Shown: positions 8,772-16,212, numbered from the stretch's first letter. The stretch: DNA of 64,000 bases from Salinilacihabitans rarus (GCF_024296665.1 NZ_CP100762.1:558001-622000), one strand, 5' to 3'. The notes: generated from the letters alone by a model not told the origin. Made by a program: numbers and translations.

Positions 8772-9249
8772 CGGCTCCCCCCGCAGCCTCGCGGAGTCGC
8801 TGCATGGCGACGTCGACGTCCATTCCGCCGTTCGCGAGCGCGTGTTCGAGGTCCTCGATCGCGCGGGCGAGCTCCTGCCGATCGGGCGCCTCGGCGAGCC
8901 GGTCGTGGCAGTCGTCGAGGCGCTCTTTGTACGCCTGCCGGTCCTCGCGCGCCTCGGTCAGCGACGCCTCCAGGTCGGCGATTCGCTCCTGGAGGTCGGC
9001 GGGATCGGCAGGTGGTTCGACGTCGTCGCGCGGGTCGTCGACGAGTTCGTAAAGGCCTGGAGCAACGCGTTCGGCGTGACCGTGTTCGAGCATTCGGATA
9101 AGTCGCTCGCTGGCGTACTCCCGACTCTTGTCGAGTTCGTCAGCCACGTACGGCGGCGTGACGCGCCCCTCGCGTAGTAGCCCGAGGATCGATCGATCCG
9201 TGTCGTTCAGGTCGTCGTTACTGAGCACTGGTGAGTCTTTCATGCTCAT
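8764..9249 (-). CDS. Winged-helix regulator with coiled-coil tail, candidate viral repressor
   Basis: A 161-residue protein. Residues about 12-65 (LNDTDRSILGLLREG, then PPYVADELDKSREYASERL and an RMLEHGHAERV wing) read as a winged helix-turn-helix. Residues about 82-155 are a charged coiled coil, probably for dimerisation. The gene heads a minus-strand operon diverging from the plus-strand early genes at 9416. A perfect 9-bp-arm inverted repeat lies in the shared upstream region. This layout is typical of a phage repressor acting on its own and an opposing promoter; the role is inferred. Met1 and Met3 are both possible starts. Confidence 0.75.
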   Translation of the reverse strand: MSMKDSPVLSNDDLNDTDRSILGLLREGRVTPPYVADELDKSREYASERLIRMLEHGHAERVAPGLYELVDDPRDDVEPPADPADLQERIADLEASLTEAREDRQAYKERLDDCHDRLAEAPDRQELARAIEDLEHALANGGMDVDVAMQRLREAAGGADE

Positions 9250-9275
9250 GGCCTACTATTCTACGGGTAACGACA

Positions 9276-9307
9276 AGTAAGCTACGACCTGCAGGTAATA
9301 GCTTACT
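9276..9307. promoter_or_regulatory. Palindromic operator candidate in the divergent regulator region
   Basis: AGTAAGCTA at 9276-9284 and TAGCTTACT at 9299-9307 are perfect reverse complements around a centre that itself contains CCTGCAGG. The site lies 27 bp upstream of the winged-helix gene and about 110 bp upstream of the plus-strand gene at 9416. A dimeric regulator binding here could control both directions. A looser pair (CTATTC near 9256, GAATAG near 9332) flanks it. Confidence 0.55.
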
Positions 9308-9415
9308 ATCCGTAATCTATATGCCGCTGGGGAATAGAGTAGTAACTGAGCACGGGACGGCCGCGGAAAATGGCCGACGCGTTGGAGCGCGTTCGACCGT
9401 GCCGGTGAACGGCAG

Positions 9416-9796
9416 ATGGCAACTACGCAGACTACCCACGAAACGGTTTCGACTCAGGGACAGCCCGACGACTACGACCACGACGACGAGGACGTCGTCT
9501 TCGAGCGGCGGTCGTGGAACTACGCCTACGTCGGCCGCGACGCCGAGGGGCGGTTCCACCACGTCGACCGCAAGCGCGGGCGCATCGTCGTCACCGCGGG
9601 CGACCGCGAGCGCGACGACAGCGAGGCGATTCCTCGCTTCCGTGTGCGCGGACCGACCCTCCACACTGAGGCGATCGAAGACGATGAGACCCTCCGGCGC
9701 TGGATCGAGTTCGTTGACGAGGAGGTGTGCGGCTGGGCCGAGCGGCCGGTTTCGGCGGCCGACACGCTTCAGGACGCGCTCACGGAGGGGATGTAG
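9416..9796 (+). CDS. Hypothetical acidic protein, 126 aa
   Basis: Begins MATTQTTHETVSTQGQ with an Asp/His-rich low-complexity stretch, then a beta-rich core (WNYAYVGRDAEGRFHHVDR, RIVVTAG, RFRVRGPTLHTE) and an acidic helical end. The family is not recognised. It is the first gene of a plus-strand early operon. The next gene begins on the base after its stop codon. No TATA box at leaderless spacing was found, so a leader of some length is likely. Confidence 0.7.
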   Translation: MATTQTTHETVSTQGQPDDYDHDDEDVVFERRSWNYAYVGRDAEGRFHHVDRKRGRIVVTAGDRERDDSEAIPRFRVRGPTLHTEAIEDDETLRRWIEFVDEEVCGWAERPVSAADTLQDALTEGM

Positions 9797-10405
9797 ATGG
9801 CGGCCACCATCCAGACCGACGTCGACCTCGACGAGCGCGATCGGCGCGCGCTCGAACAGTATCTGACGGTGCTCGAGGACTACGGGCCCGCGAAGGGCGC
9901 CGAGGACCTCTACGTGGTCGTCTCGCAGTCGGGGAAGGAGTACCTCGTCGACGCGCGGACGGGCGCGTGTGAATGCCCCGACGCGGAGTATCGCCGACCC
10001 ACGGGCGGATGCAAGCACGTCCGGCGTGTCCAGTTCGCGACCGGACGGCGTCCGATTCCTGCCGGCGTCGACGTCGACCCGCAGCTGAGTGCGCACGTCT
10101 CCGAGGGCGAGCCGCGGTTCGTCGCGACCGACGGCGGCCGGGTGACGAAGGTGCCGCTCGACTCGTTTGACGAGCTCGCATACGGCGACCGAATCGTCTA
10201 CGTCGGGCCCGACGACCTCCCCGGCGGCTGGGCGGCGCCGCGCGATCGCGACCAGCCCTACCGCTTCCTGCACGTCTGCGTCGGCGGGACGCTCACCTGC
10301 GAGACGCGGTTCAAGAGCCGGCGATATCTCGCGCCCGAGCACCCGGCGAACGACCCGCGGCACTGGCGGCGGGCGACCGAGGACGAGATCAAGCGGGGGC
10401 TCTAA
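9797..10405 (+). CDS. SWIM zinc-finger protein
   Basis: A 202-residue protein with a SWIM-type zinc motif: Cys58-x-Cys60, then Cys72-x-His74 (ACECPDAEYR ... GGCKHVRRV). Strands before the motif (LYVVVSQSGKEYLVD) match the usual SWIM fold. SWIM domains bind DNA or protein and are frequent in haloarchaeal mobile elements. The C-terminal half (residues about 95-200) has a beta-rich region ending in basic residues (RFKSRRYLAPEHP). It directly abuts the gene upstream and lies 2 bp before the next, so it is operonic. The specific role is unknown. Confidence 0.8.
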   Translation: MAATIQTDVDLDERDRRALEQYLTVLEDYGPAKGAEDLYVVVSQSGKEYLVDARTGACECPDAEYRRPTGGCKHVRRVQFATGRRPIPAGVDVDPQLSAHVSEGEPRFVATDGGRVTKVPLDSFDELAYGDRIVYVGPDDLPGGWAAPRDRDQPYRFLHVCVGGTLTCETRFKSRRYLAPEHPANDPRHWRRATEDEIKRGL

Positions 10406-10407
10406 CG

Positions 10408-10560
10408 ATGCGCGTCACTGACCTGATTGAGACGCCCGACGGTCGCGACGAGATCGGCACGCCCGACGAGCACCTCGAGCGGTGTCCGAACTGCGGCGCG
10501 CTCTACCGCGTTGACGGATGGCACCGGTGCCCCGACGGGACGGAGGTGAGCCCGGCGTGA
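10408..10560 (+). CDS. Small zinc-ribbon protein, 50 aa
   Basis: MRVTDLIETPDGRDEIG... with CPNCGALYRVDGWHRC, a compact CxxC...C zinc-binding knuckle. It starts 2 bp after the SWIM gene and its TGA overlaps the next start (GTGA at 10557-10560), so coding is well supported despite the length. No specific function can be given. Confidence 0.7.
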   Translation: MRVTDLIETPDGRDEIGTPDEHLERCPNCGALYRVDGWHRCPDGTEVSPA

Positions 10561-11006
10561 GCGACGACACGCCGAAGCGCCTGTGGGAGAACCTGAAGCA
10601 CCGGCCCGCGGGCCTCCCCGAGAACGTCCCGGAGCCGCGGTGTGGGGACATGATCCAGTTCCGCGACCGCGACGATCTCGACTTCGAGCCCGGCATCTAC
10701 CGCGTCGGGACGACGTCGCGCCGGCCGGACGGCGAGGGTGCGAACTACGGCCTCGTCCAGGTCGACGGGACGGACGTCGCGAACCTCTCGGGCGAGACGC
10801 TCGCCTCGCTGTGGGAGACCGAGAAGAGCGCGCTCTGGCCGGTGGTCTACCCGCGAGTGGACCTGATGAAGCGCCGGCGCGACATCGAGAACGGCGGCGT
10901 CACGTGGCACGGCGAGCCGTTGCACGCCGGCAAGGAACGCGCCCGGCGGAAGAAGAACGCCGAGCGCTACATGCGGATCGTCACCGGCGAGGAGGTGGAC
11001 GACTGA
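10557..11006 (+). CDS. Hypothetical protein, 149 aa
   Basis: The GTG start at 10557 overlaps the previous stop codon. An upstream ATG at 10518 would overlap the zinc-ribbon gene more deeply and was not chosen. The protein (VSDDTPKRLWENLKHRPAG...) has a beta-rich centre and a strongly basic C-terminal helix (KERARRKKNAERYMRIV), suggestive of nucleic-acid contact. The family is not recognised. Its stop overlaps the next start (TGATG). Confidence 0.7.
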   Translation: MSDDTPKRLWENLKHRPAGLPENVPEPRCGDMIQFRDRDDLDFEPGIYRVGTTSRRPDGEGANYGLVQVDGTDVANLSGETLASLWETEKSALWPVVYPRVDLMKRRRDIENGGVTWHGEPLHAGKERARRKKNAERYMRIVTGEEVDD

Positions 11007-11245
11007 TGGCCGCCCGTGACACGATCACGATCCGGTGGACACCGCCGGACGCCCGCCCCCGCCGGCTGGTGTTCGAGCCGCGTGACGCTGGCGGCTGGCT
11101 TCGCCGCGAGGAAGTCTGGCGCGACGTCGATGGCGAGGGCCCGCGGTGGACGGTCACGGGCGAGGAGATCGTTTCGAACGTCGGCCTCGAGGCACCCGCG
11201 GCGATCATCCCGCGGCCGGCCAGCAAGACCTGGCGCGGGCCGTAG
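11006..11245 (+). CDS. Small hypothetical protein, 79 aa, with a 3' relative at 13880
   Basis: Begins MAARDTITIRWTPPDARPRR and ends IIPRPASKTWRGP. It is the last gene of the 9416-11245 run. Its final 29 codons have a diverged relative at about 13880-13968, ending in the same IIPRPASKTWRGP. The cargo genes 11322-13821 therefore lie between two versions of the same gene end. The family is unknown. Confidence 0.65.
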   Translation: MAARDTITIRWTPPDARPRRLVFEPRDAGGWLRREEVWRDVDGEGPRWTVTGEEIVSNVGLEAPAAIIPRPASKTWRGP

Positions 11246-11321
11246 AAGACGCTGTTTTTCACCGCAGTTCGATACTACGCGTGGTTAGTATTGGGGCTTC
11301 TGAGCGCTCGACGTCTGGATC

Positions 11322-11639
11322 TTAGTCGCTTCTAGCGTAGACGCGTACGTTTCCGGTGTCCTCGATTCGGATCTCATAGCCAGCATACCGGAACGTAACC
11401 TGTATTCCGGCGGGCTCCAATGGTGTCGTGAACAGTGTGTTGAGGGCATCGGGGTCGATCGCCTCGTTGAGCGGGGGCAATTCGAGCGGGTCGGAGTCAG
11501 CCGCGTCTGCAACTGCAGAGGCGATTGCGTAGACCGGCGTCTGTCCCGGCTCTTGAGACCATCTCGTGCTGCTGACTAGCATTGAATCGGGTGCAGAGGC
11601 GATCTCATTTCCCTGTGATTCTCCCCCGGTCATACTCAT
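11322..11639 (-). CDS. HalOD1 output-domain protein
   Basis: A 105-residue protein whose residues about 35-105 match the haloarchaeal output domain HalOD1: a short helix (PVYAIASAVADA), then LPPLNEAIDPDALNTLF, FRYAGYEIRIE and a final strand NVRVYA. HalOD1 is normally found alone or at the end of haloarchaeal signal-transduction proteins; its biochemical output is unknown. A TATA box (TTTTTATAAG at 11658-11667) about 20-28 nt upstream supports a leaderless start at 11639. It looks chromosomal in origin and belongs to the cargo island. Confidence 0.75.
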   Translation of the reverse strand: MSMTGGESQGNEIASAPDSMLVSSTRWSQEPGQTPVYAIASAVADAADSDPLELPPLNEAIDPDALNTLFTTPLEPAGIQVTFRYAGYEIRIEDTGNVRVYARSD

Positions 11640-11695
11640 GTAGCCAGCACCCTCTCTTATAAAAAGGTTGGCGAATTCAGATAGAATATTTGATC

Positions 11696-12154
11696 TTAAT
11701 GTATTGAGTATCCACTCTGCCGACCGGAGATCTCGTCAATCTGGAGCGCGTACCACGTTCGGTCGAACTCGTCGAGTTCTACTAATTGGGACTCGCCTGT
11801 CTCATCTTCCTCGACGAAGAAAATGGGAGCTAGCTGCACAGAGACTTCGGAGTCCGGAATAGGTGCGATCGGCCCTGTGACGATAACGCTTCTCCAGGAG
11901 TCGACGTCGTCGTACTCGTAGATCGTCAGCGTCGCTTCCTCGGTCGCGACGGCGAATTGGTGTTTCTTACTCTCGGGGGTATTTACGAACCCAAAAATGA
12001 GACGGTCATTGGCTTCATCATACGCATATGATATCGGGAGACCATAGCTCCGGTCCCTACTCGCAATGCTCAAGACGCCGTGGTCGTGTGACGTGAGCAA
12101 CGAGCGGCTCTCCCTCTCGCTTAACTCCGCCCCTACTTCCGAAGCGCCCCCCAT
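11696..12154 (-). CDS. Pyridoxamine 5'-phosphate oxidase-like flavin-binding protein
   Basis: A 152-residue protein of the split-barrel flavin-binding superfamily. HDHGVLSIASRDRSYGLPISYAYDE-type strands open the barrel, followed by RLIFGF, KKHQFAVATEEATLTIYEYDD and WRSVIVTGPIAPI. This pattern is common in haloarchaeal PPOX proteins. The substrate is unknown. The ATG at 12154 is preferred over the GTG at 12169 because CCATAA (12181-12186) sits about 30 nt upstream. It has its own promoter and no operon partner. It is probably host-derived cargo. Confidence 0.75.
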   Translation of the reverse strand: MGGASEVGAELSERESRSLLTSHDHGVLSIASRDRSYGLPISYAYDEANDRLIFGFVNTPESKKHQFAVATEEATLTIYEYDDVDSWRSVIVTGPIAPIPDSEVSVQLAPIFFVEEDETGESQLVELDEFDRTWYALQIDEISGRQSGYSIH

Positions 12155-12426
12155 AGGAAAGACAAACACACCTCAACGTCTTATGGCTTCTGCGGGAGCT
12201 AACAAGTCAGTTCTATCTCCCGAGTGAACTCCACAGCCCCCCATCTGAGACGGGAGACTGCATACCGCGCATGTGTATTATTCACGGCAGATCACTCCTC
12301 TCTGGCAACGCTCCTTGTGATCGGCGAGGAGCACCCCCGCTACGCAAGAAAACGCCTCGAAATATACCATACTGATCACATAACAAAGGTGGTGTCAGTA
12401 GCACCTCGCTCGTGTGTGACTACCCT

Positions 12427-12708
12427 ATGGACGACCTGACCGGCTTTCAACGTGACCTCCTGTACGTCATCGCAGGGATGGACCACCCATCCGGACAGGC
12501 GGTGAAAGACGAACTCGACACGTACTACAAGACTACAATCGACCACGGGCACCTGTACTCAAATCTCGATATCCTTGTCGAGAAGGGTTTGGTCGAAAAA
12601 GGCCGGCAAGACCGTCGGACGAACTATTACGAGCTCACCGACGCGGGCGAGGCGGAAATCCGCGACCGTCGAGCGTGGCGGACGCAATATATCGAGTTAG
12701 AGGTGTAA
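12427..12708 (+). CDS. PadR-family transcription regulator
   Basis: A 93-residue winged-helix protein. MDDLTGFQRDLLYVIAGMDHPSGQAVKDEL, then the DNA-reading helix LYSNLDILVEKGLVEK and the wing RRTNYYELTDAGEAEI are classic PadR features, close to haloarchaeal PadR proteins in length. It probably acts as a dimeric repressor of a nearby gene. Its target is not evident. An upstream in-frame start at 12412 exists, but the ATG at 12427 gives the usual N-terminus. Confidence 0.85.
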   Translation: MDDLTGFQRDLLYVIAGMDHPSGQAVKDELDTYYKTTIDHGHLYSNLDILVEKGLVEKGRQDRRTNYYELTDAGEAEIRDRRAWRTQYIELEV

Positions 12709-12850
12709 GAGACGCAACTCTACACTTTGGAGGGTGTCTTCAGAAGGGCTCAAATGTTCAGTGCAGGTGATTTGTAGATTGTGAAAACTGGGCGTCTGCA
12801 ACCGTTGCAGTGGCCAATTCACTTAAGGGAACCGATGGTGATTATTTAGA

Positions 12851-13258
12851 ATGATGAAAATTAGACTTGTAAATGGGAAACGTGTCATCGACAAATGGGA
12901 CGATGTTTTCGCGGCTGTCATGGCCGAACCGCGCCGCCAGATCATCGTCTCACTGTTGGACACGCCACCGGACCACTCGACTCCACTGCCGGAGAGCGCG
13001 ATGAATCCTAACGTTCCCGTCGACCCCGAAACACTCAGACGAGAACTTCTCCACCAGCATCTCCCGATGCTAGCGGACAGGGATTTCATCGACTGGGAGG
13101 CAGACCCGTTCGTCGTTTCCCGCGGTCCTCGGTTCGAAGAGGTCGGTATCGTATTCGAAGCGCTACACGCACAAGCGGACGAGATCCCCGACTCTCTGGT
13201 CGTCGGTTGTCAGCGGCTCGAAGAAGAACGACAGTTTAGCTCCGGAGAGCTCCGCTAG
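12851..13258 (+). CDS. Haloarchaeal winged-helix protein (DUF7344-like)
   Basis: A 135-residue protein whose core (DDVFAAVMAEPRRQIIVSLLD, then ETLRRELLHQHLPMLADRDFIDWE) has the helix-helix-wing layout of the haloarchaeal DUF7344-type domain often attached to signalling proteins. Adjacent ATG codons at 12851 and 12854 are both possible starts. A TATA-like CTTAAGG lies 25-30 nt upstream. It is monocistronic in the cargo island. The regulatory role is inferred from the fold only. Confidence 0.65.
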   Translation: MMKIRLVNGKRVIDKWDDVFAAVMAEPRRQIIVSLLDTPPDHSTPLPESAMNPNVPVDPETLRRELLHQHLPMLADRDFIDWEADPFVVSRGPRFEEVGIVFEALHAQADEIPDSLVVGCQRLEEERQFSSGELR

Positions 13259-13407
13259 TCCATCGGTCGTGTGCGCTACTCTCTCCCCCAATTCATTTAA
13301 GAATGTTAATGGAACTAACTGAGACTCGGTATCCGGGTATCTGAGGAGGGTAAGAGATTCTATTTCAGCCTAGGTCTTTATTATAAAAGTAGACGTCACC
13401 CACAGGT

Positions 13408-13821
13408 ATGCCCTCCCGCCGCAATCTGCTGGTGTTAGCTTCAACTCTCTCCGTCCCCTTGTCGGGGTGTCAGACTCACTTCCGTGGTCAGCAGGCTGTC
13501 ACACTTCATTCAATTGGAATTCGCAATGACGATCAAGAGTACCACACAATTTCAGTCCAAGTCGAAGAAAACGAAGAGACAGTGTTCCAGGAGGATTACG
13601 AGATTCAACCAGATATGGCGAAGGAGATCAAAGATCCCGGCGGTGAACCAGGCGCATATACAGTTTCGGCTTCATTTGACGGGGGCAATTATAGCCGAGA
13701 TACCACCGCTACGATTGATGAAGGTGACTCGTGCGTCCGCGTCATATGGCAAATTACGCCAGATGAGACATTAGCGTCTGAAGTACAGTCGTACACCCAG
13801 TGCAGTGAGGTAAGCGAATAA
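13408..13821 (+). CDS. Tat-type lipoprotein, hypothetical
   Basis: A 137-residue protein with MPSRRNLLVLASTLSVPLSGC at its start: twin arginine, a short hydrophobic core and a lipobox ending in Cys21. The mature protein is a small beta-sandwich-like domain (SIGIRNDDQEYHTISVQVEEN, YTVSASFDGG) with a late Cys pair. It is expected on the outer face of the membrane. A TATA box (TTTATTATAAAAG, 13377-13389) about 25 nt upstream fits a leaderless start. The exact function is unknown. Confidence 0.75.
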   Translation: MPSRRNLLVLASTLSVPLSGCQTHFRGQQAVTLHSIGIRNDDQEYHTISVQVEENEETVFQEDYEIQPDMAKEIKDPGGEPGAYTVSASFDGGNYSRDTTATIDEGDSCVRVIWQITPDETLASEVQSYTQCSEVSE

Positions 13822-13879
13822 GTTTACTCATCCAGTATTACATCTCTCGTGGCCTATAACGGTCTAGACTCGGTCACAC

Positions 13880-13968
13880 TTGGGCCGGAGATCGTCTCGT
13901 ACGTCGGCCTCGAGGTACCCACGGCGATCATCCCGCGGCCGGCGTCGAAGACCTGGCGCGGGCCCTGA
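13880..13968 (+). pseudogene. 3' remnant related to the 79-aa gene at 11006-11245
   Basis: The reading GPEIVSYVGLEVPTAIIPRP, then ASKTWRGP and a stop, differs at only a few positions from the end of the 79-aa protein at 11006. No start or 5' part is present. The divergence argues against a recent tandem duplication and for a fragment of a related virus left by recombination at the right edge of the cargo island. Confidence 0.6.
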
Positions 13969-14076
13969 CCGCCGCAGCGGGACTCTTCTCTGATTGCCGG
14001 TCGTATCAAAAGAGGCAGCAGTGGCCGTGGTGATACCCTCAACCGGAGATAGTTGCAGAGGGAGAATATAGATCAA

Positions 14077-14175
14077 TTAAAAGTATAGAACGATAGCAGC
14101 ACCCGTAAGGAAGACAACCAGCATCAGCAGCACAATCCAGTCAGGTAGATCCTGTAGTGACTCATCGTTGGCCAT
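14077..14175 (-). CDS. 32-aa single-span membrane protein
   Basis: MANDESLQDLPDW is followed by a hydrophobic span (IVLLMLVVFLTGAAIVLYF) that runs to the stop. It starts 5 bp after the stop of the nuclease-like gene upstream on the same strand, so it is probably translated from that message. The acidic N-terminus and single helix suggest a small membrane anchor or effector. No family can be named. Confidence 0.55.
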   Translation of the reverse strand: MANDESLQDLPDWIVLLMLVVFLTGAAIVLYF

Positions 14176-14180
14176 GTCGA

Positions 14181-14711
14181 TCAAATCCCAAACACATCGC
14201 CGAAACCGCCGCTGCCACCGAAGTCGTGCGGTTCACCAAAGTTCTCACGTCGTTTGATGATAAACGTAAACTGTGTCTGGTCCATCCCTATTCCCATCCC
14301 GCGACCCTGTGTAAACTTGTTTTCTAACTCTCGCCACCCATTGATATCGTCAATGCCGCACGCAAGGGCGATCACATAGGGATAGTTGTCGGCATAGTCT
14401 TCCAACTGCCCTCGGAGTTTCTTCTTTTGTGAGTTAGAAAAATGGCGCTTCATCTCGATGCCGACGATATCGTCAACAACGACATCTCCACGGGAAGCTC
14501 CGCGTTCCCGGTAGACCACATAGTTGCCGCCACCTCCAACCTCACCCAGAAGGTCGTCCATTCCACCGGCGGTCTGCTCGTTCAGCTGTTTGTCAAGATA
14601 ATTAGCTAGTTCTTTCTGAAACTCTCTTTCATGCCCGTAATCCTGCGACGGTCGCCATGCTTCAACTAGTTCAACCACTTTTTGATACGTTTGGTCGCCC
14701 TGTCCAAACAT
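14181..14711 (-). CDS. Possible PD-(D/E)XK nuclease-like protein, 176 aa
   Basis: A 176-residue protein beginning MFGQGDQTYQKVVELVEAW. A helix (EREFQKELANYLDKQL) is followed by RGDVVVDDIVGIEMKRHFS. The spacing Asp-(9-10)-Glu-x-Lys fits the core of the restriction-nuclease-like fold. The C-terminus is Gly/Phe-rich (GGSGGFGDVFGI). No clear family. A TATA-like ATATTTTAAT lies about 16-25 nt upstream of the start, consistent with a leaderless gene. It is followed by the 32-aa membrane protein. A defence or superinfection role is conceivable, but only as inference. Confidence 0.5.
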   Translation of the reverse strand: MFGQGDQTYQKVVELVEAWRPSQDYGHEREFQKELANYLDKQLNEQTAGGMDDLLGEVGGGGNYVVYRERGASRGDVVVDDIVGIEMKRHFSNSQKKKLRGQLEDYADNYPYVIALACGIDDINGWRELENKFTQGRGMGIGMDQTQFTFIIKRRENFGEPHDFGGSGGFGDVFGI

Positions 14712-15030
14712 GGTGATGTATCCAAATTAAAATATGATAAAGGTAGCGACTAACTAGATGAATACTACGGCGAGGTCGACGATTCTTCGAGCTTGTATGG
14801 GTCAAGCAGGCGACTTATGAGCCCTCGTGGCACGCGGAGAGACGAAATCCCCGTCAGGATTGACTATAGAGCTTGGGTTCCCGACTACTTTCAGTTTCCG
14901 TGACTCTCAGGTCGGGTTGTATTTCTGCCACAGGTACCTCCTACTGCCCGACAGAGCGGGATTTCCGAGAGAATCACTTTCGCTCTGGGGGAGAAAAACC
15001 GCTTTTATGTCACGTGTGGACGCCTCTGGT
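14712..15030. other. 319-bp stretch without a supported gene
   Basis: It contains the promoter of the minus-strand gene at 14181-14711 on its left and a TATA box (GCTTTTATGT, 15001-15010) for the gene at 15031 on its right. An open frame from 14827 runs through it, but its first part has no promoter or start signal and looks like readthrough upstream of the real gene. No RNA gene or repeat was recognised. Confidence 0.45.
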
Positions 15031-15297
15031 ATGGCGACGAAACAACGTGCCCGGGTGGTGCTCGACCGAACCAAAGCACACGTCCGCTATCGGTACGTCT
15101 GCCCCCACGGCCACATCGACTGGGACCAGACGAACAACCACATCTGGTGTCGCGGCTGCCGGCGCCAGGCGGAGAACGGCGACGACGTCGACCCCGAACA
15201 CCGAGAGCTCGTCGATAAGAAGACCAGCGAGGTGATCCCGTGGGAGCGCATCGAGATCGTCGTGCCCGAACCGGAGGAGCGGGAAGCGGACGCATGA
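15031..15297 (+). CDS. Small zinc-ribbon-like protein, 88 aa
   Basis: MATKQRARVVLDRTKAHVRY is followed by CPHGHIDWDQTNNHIWCRGC, which presents two cysteine/histidine pairs for one zinc ion, then an acidic helix and a C-terminal strand (ERIEIVVPE). The start at 15031 is set by a TATA box at 15001-15010, 21-30 nt upstream. The family is unnamed to me; similar small zinc proteins are frequent in haloarchaeal viruses and plasmids. Confidence 0.7.
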   Translation: MATKQRARVVLDRTKAHVRYRYVCPHGHIDWDQTNNHIWCRGCRRQAENGDDVDPEHRELVDKKTSEVIPWERIEIVVPEPEEREADA

Positions 15298-15379
15298 TCG
15301 CCGCACGCCATCACGACGATGTAAAGGAGCGTAGGATGGCCGCGACTACCGAGGAGCGAAACCAGCGAGGAGAACAGAC

Positions 15380-15574
15380 TCAATCAGCTGCTGCTGTTGC
15401 GGTGTCTCCGCCGTCCGTTTCGGTGTCGTTTCCCTCGGATTCCTCATTCGCTTCAACGTCTTCAAGTAACCGCTCGATGACGTCATCGAAACTGTCCCCA
15501 GGGCGCTTCCGGTTGTTAAGGCGCTTCCATGTCTCCTCGGTTACACGAATGTGGGTGTCGGCTTTTCGGCCCAT
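15380..15574 (-). CDS. Ribbon-helix-helix regulator A
   Basis: A 64-residue protein whose first 45 residues (GRKADTHIRVTEETWKRLNN then RKRPGDSFDDVIERLLED) have the strand-helix-helix arrangement of an RHH DNA-binding antitoxin or CopG-like domain. The acidic tail is disordered. It faces the paralogue at 15701-15838 across a 126-bp shared promoter region, with a TATA box about 29 nt from its start. No toxin gene is adjacent, so autoregulation or virus gene control is more likely than a toxin-antitoxin pair. Confidence 0.75.
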   Translation of the reverse strand: MGRKADTHIRVTEETWKRLNNRKRPGDSFDDVIERLLEDVEANEESEGNDTETDGGDTATAAAD

Positions 15575-15595
15575 ACCTGCCTGTTATAGCCTGCA

Positions 15596-15676
15596 CCTAT
15601 ATAAAATATGGGCTAAAACGGCCATTGTTAACCATGGTAACGTCCGGGTTAATTGTCCATCCGGTAATTTTATGCC
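15596..15676. promoter_or_regulatory. Mirror-image promoters and palindrome between two RHH genes
   Basis: A TATA box for the minus-strand gene (CCTATATAAAATAT read on the plus strand, 15596-15609) and one for the plus-strand gene (GGTAATTTTATG, 15663-15674) sit 28-31 nt from their respective starts. Between them lies the near-palindrome GTTAACCATGGTAAC at 15627-15641, a plausible binding site for either RHH protein. Confidence 0.6.
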
Positions 15677-15700
15677 CCATGGAAAAGAAGGTTGGTGGTG

Positions 15701-15838
15701 ATGTCGTCGGACACGAGAATCCGAGTCTCTGAAGAAAACTGGAAGCGGATCAACCGCGCACGCGAGCCGGGTGAGACGTTCGACGACACGCTTCAGAGGC
15801 TCTTAGACGGCGACAGTGACGAACCGGTTGAAGAGTAG
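15701..15838 (+). CDS. Ribbon-helix-helix regulator B, 45 aa
   Basis: MSSDTRIRVSEENWKRINRA, then REPGETFDDTLQRLLDG and an acidic tail. It aligns over its whole length with the minus-strand neighbour (IRV-E-WKR--N, PG--FDD---RLL), so the pair arose by duplication. The start is supported by a TATA box about 31 nt upstream. It likely acts as a dimer on the shared intergenic palindrome. Which promoter each protein controls cannot be told. Confidence 0.7.
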   Translation: MSSDTRIRVSEENWKRINRAREPGETFDDTLQRLLDGDSDEPVEE

Positions 15839-15915
15839 GCGCCGCCTGCGCGCTCGGCCTCGGGTACCAATCGACTCCGGGCGCGCAGGTGGATGCTCAC
15901 CACACGTCAATACCC

Positions 15916-16212
15916 ATGACGTACGACGCCACGCGGGACGACACGTCCCGCAATGATAGGAGTATCGCATCAGACCAAGAGAGCGACGCCAAAACTGTTA
16001 GGGCCGATAATGTCGAGACCGGTGACACCACCCACACCCGGCGGACCCGCATCGTCACGGAGTTCGACGCCGCCGAGGCGGACGCCCGCGACGCGCAGTA
16101 CACCCGCCCCGTCGCGACGCTGACGCCGGCCGGCCAGCTGCACATCGTCGGCGCCGGCGACGACGAGTGGCTCACCACCACCTACGCGATCGCCGCGGGT
16201 GATGCGCGATGA
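15916..16212 (+). CDS. Small hypothetical protein, 98 aa
   Basis: MTYDATRDDTSRNDRSIASD, a Thr/Asp-rich low-complexity region, then a short ordered end (TLTPAGQLHIVGAGDDEWLTT). An upstream in-frame GTG at 15889 is an alternative start. It is the first gene of a long overlapping early operon that runs to 20456 or beyond; its end overlaps the next ATG. The function is unknown. Confidence 0.6.
   Translation: MTYDATRDDTSRNDRSIASDQESDAKTVRADNVETGDTTHTRRTRIVTEFDAAEADARDAQYTRPVATLTPAGQLHIVGAGDDEWLTTTYAIAAGDAR

Noticed and set aside
15294-15701. Open frame continuing from an ATGA overlap at 15294 antisense to the RHH gene
   Set aside because: Ser-rich composition and full overlap with the well-supported RHH gene and promoter region; at most its first 25 codons could be a remnant.
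15380-15838. RHH pair as antitoxins of toxin-antitoxin modules
   Set aside because: No toxin-like ORF adjoins either gene.
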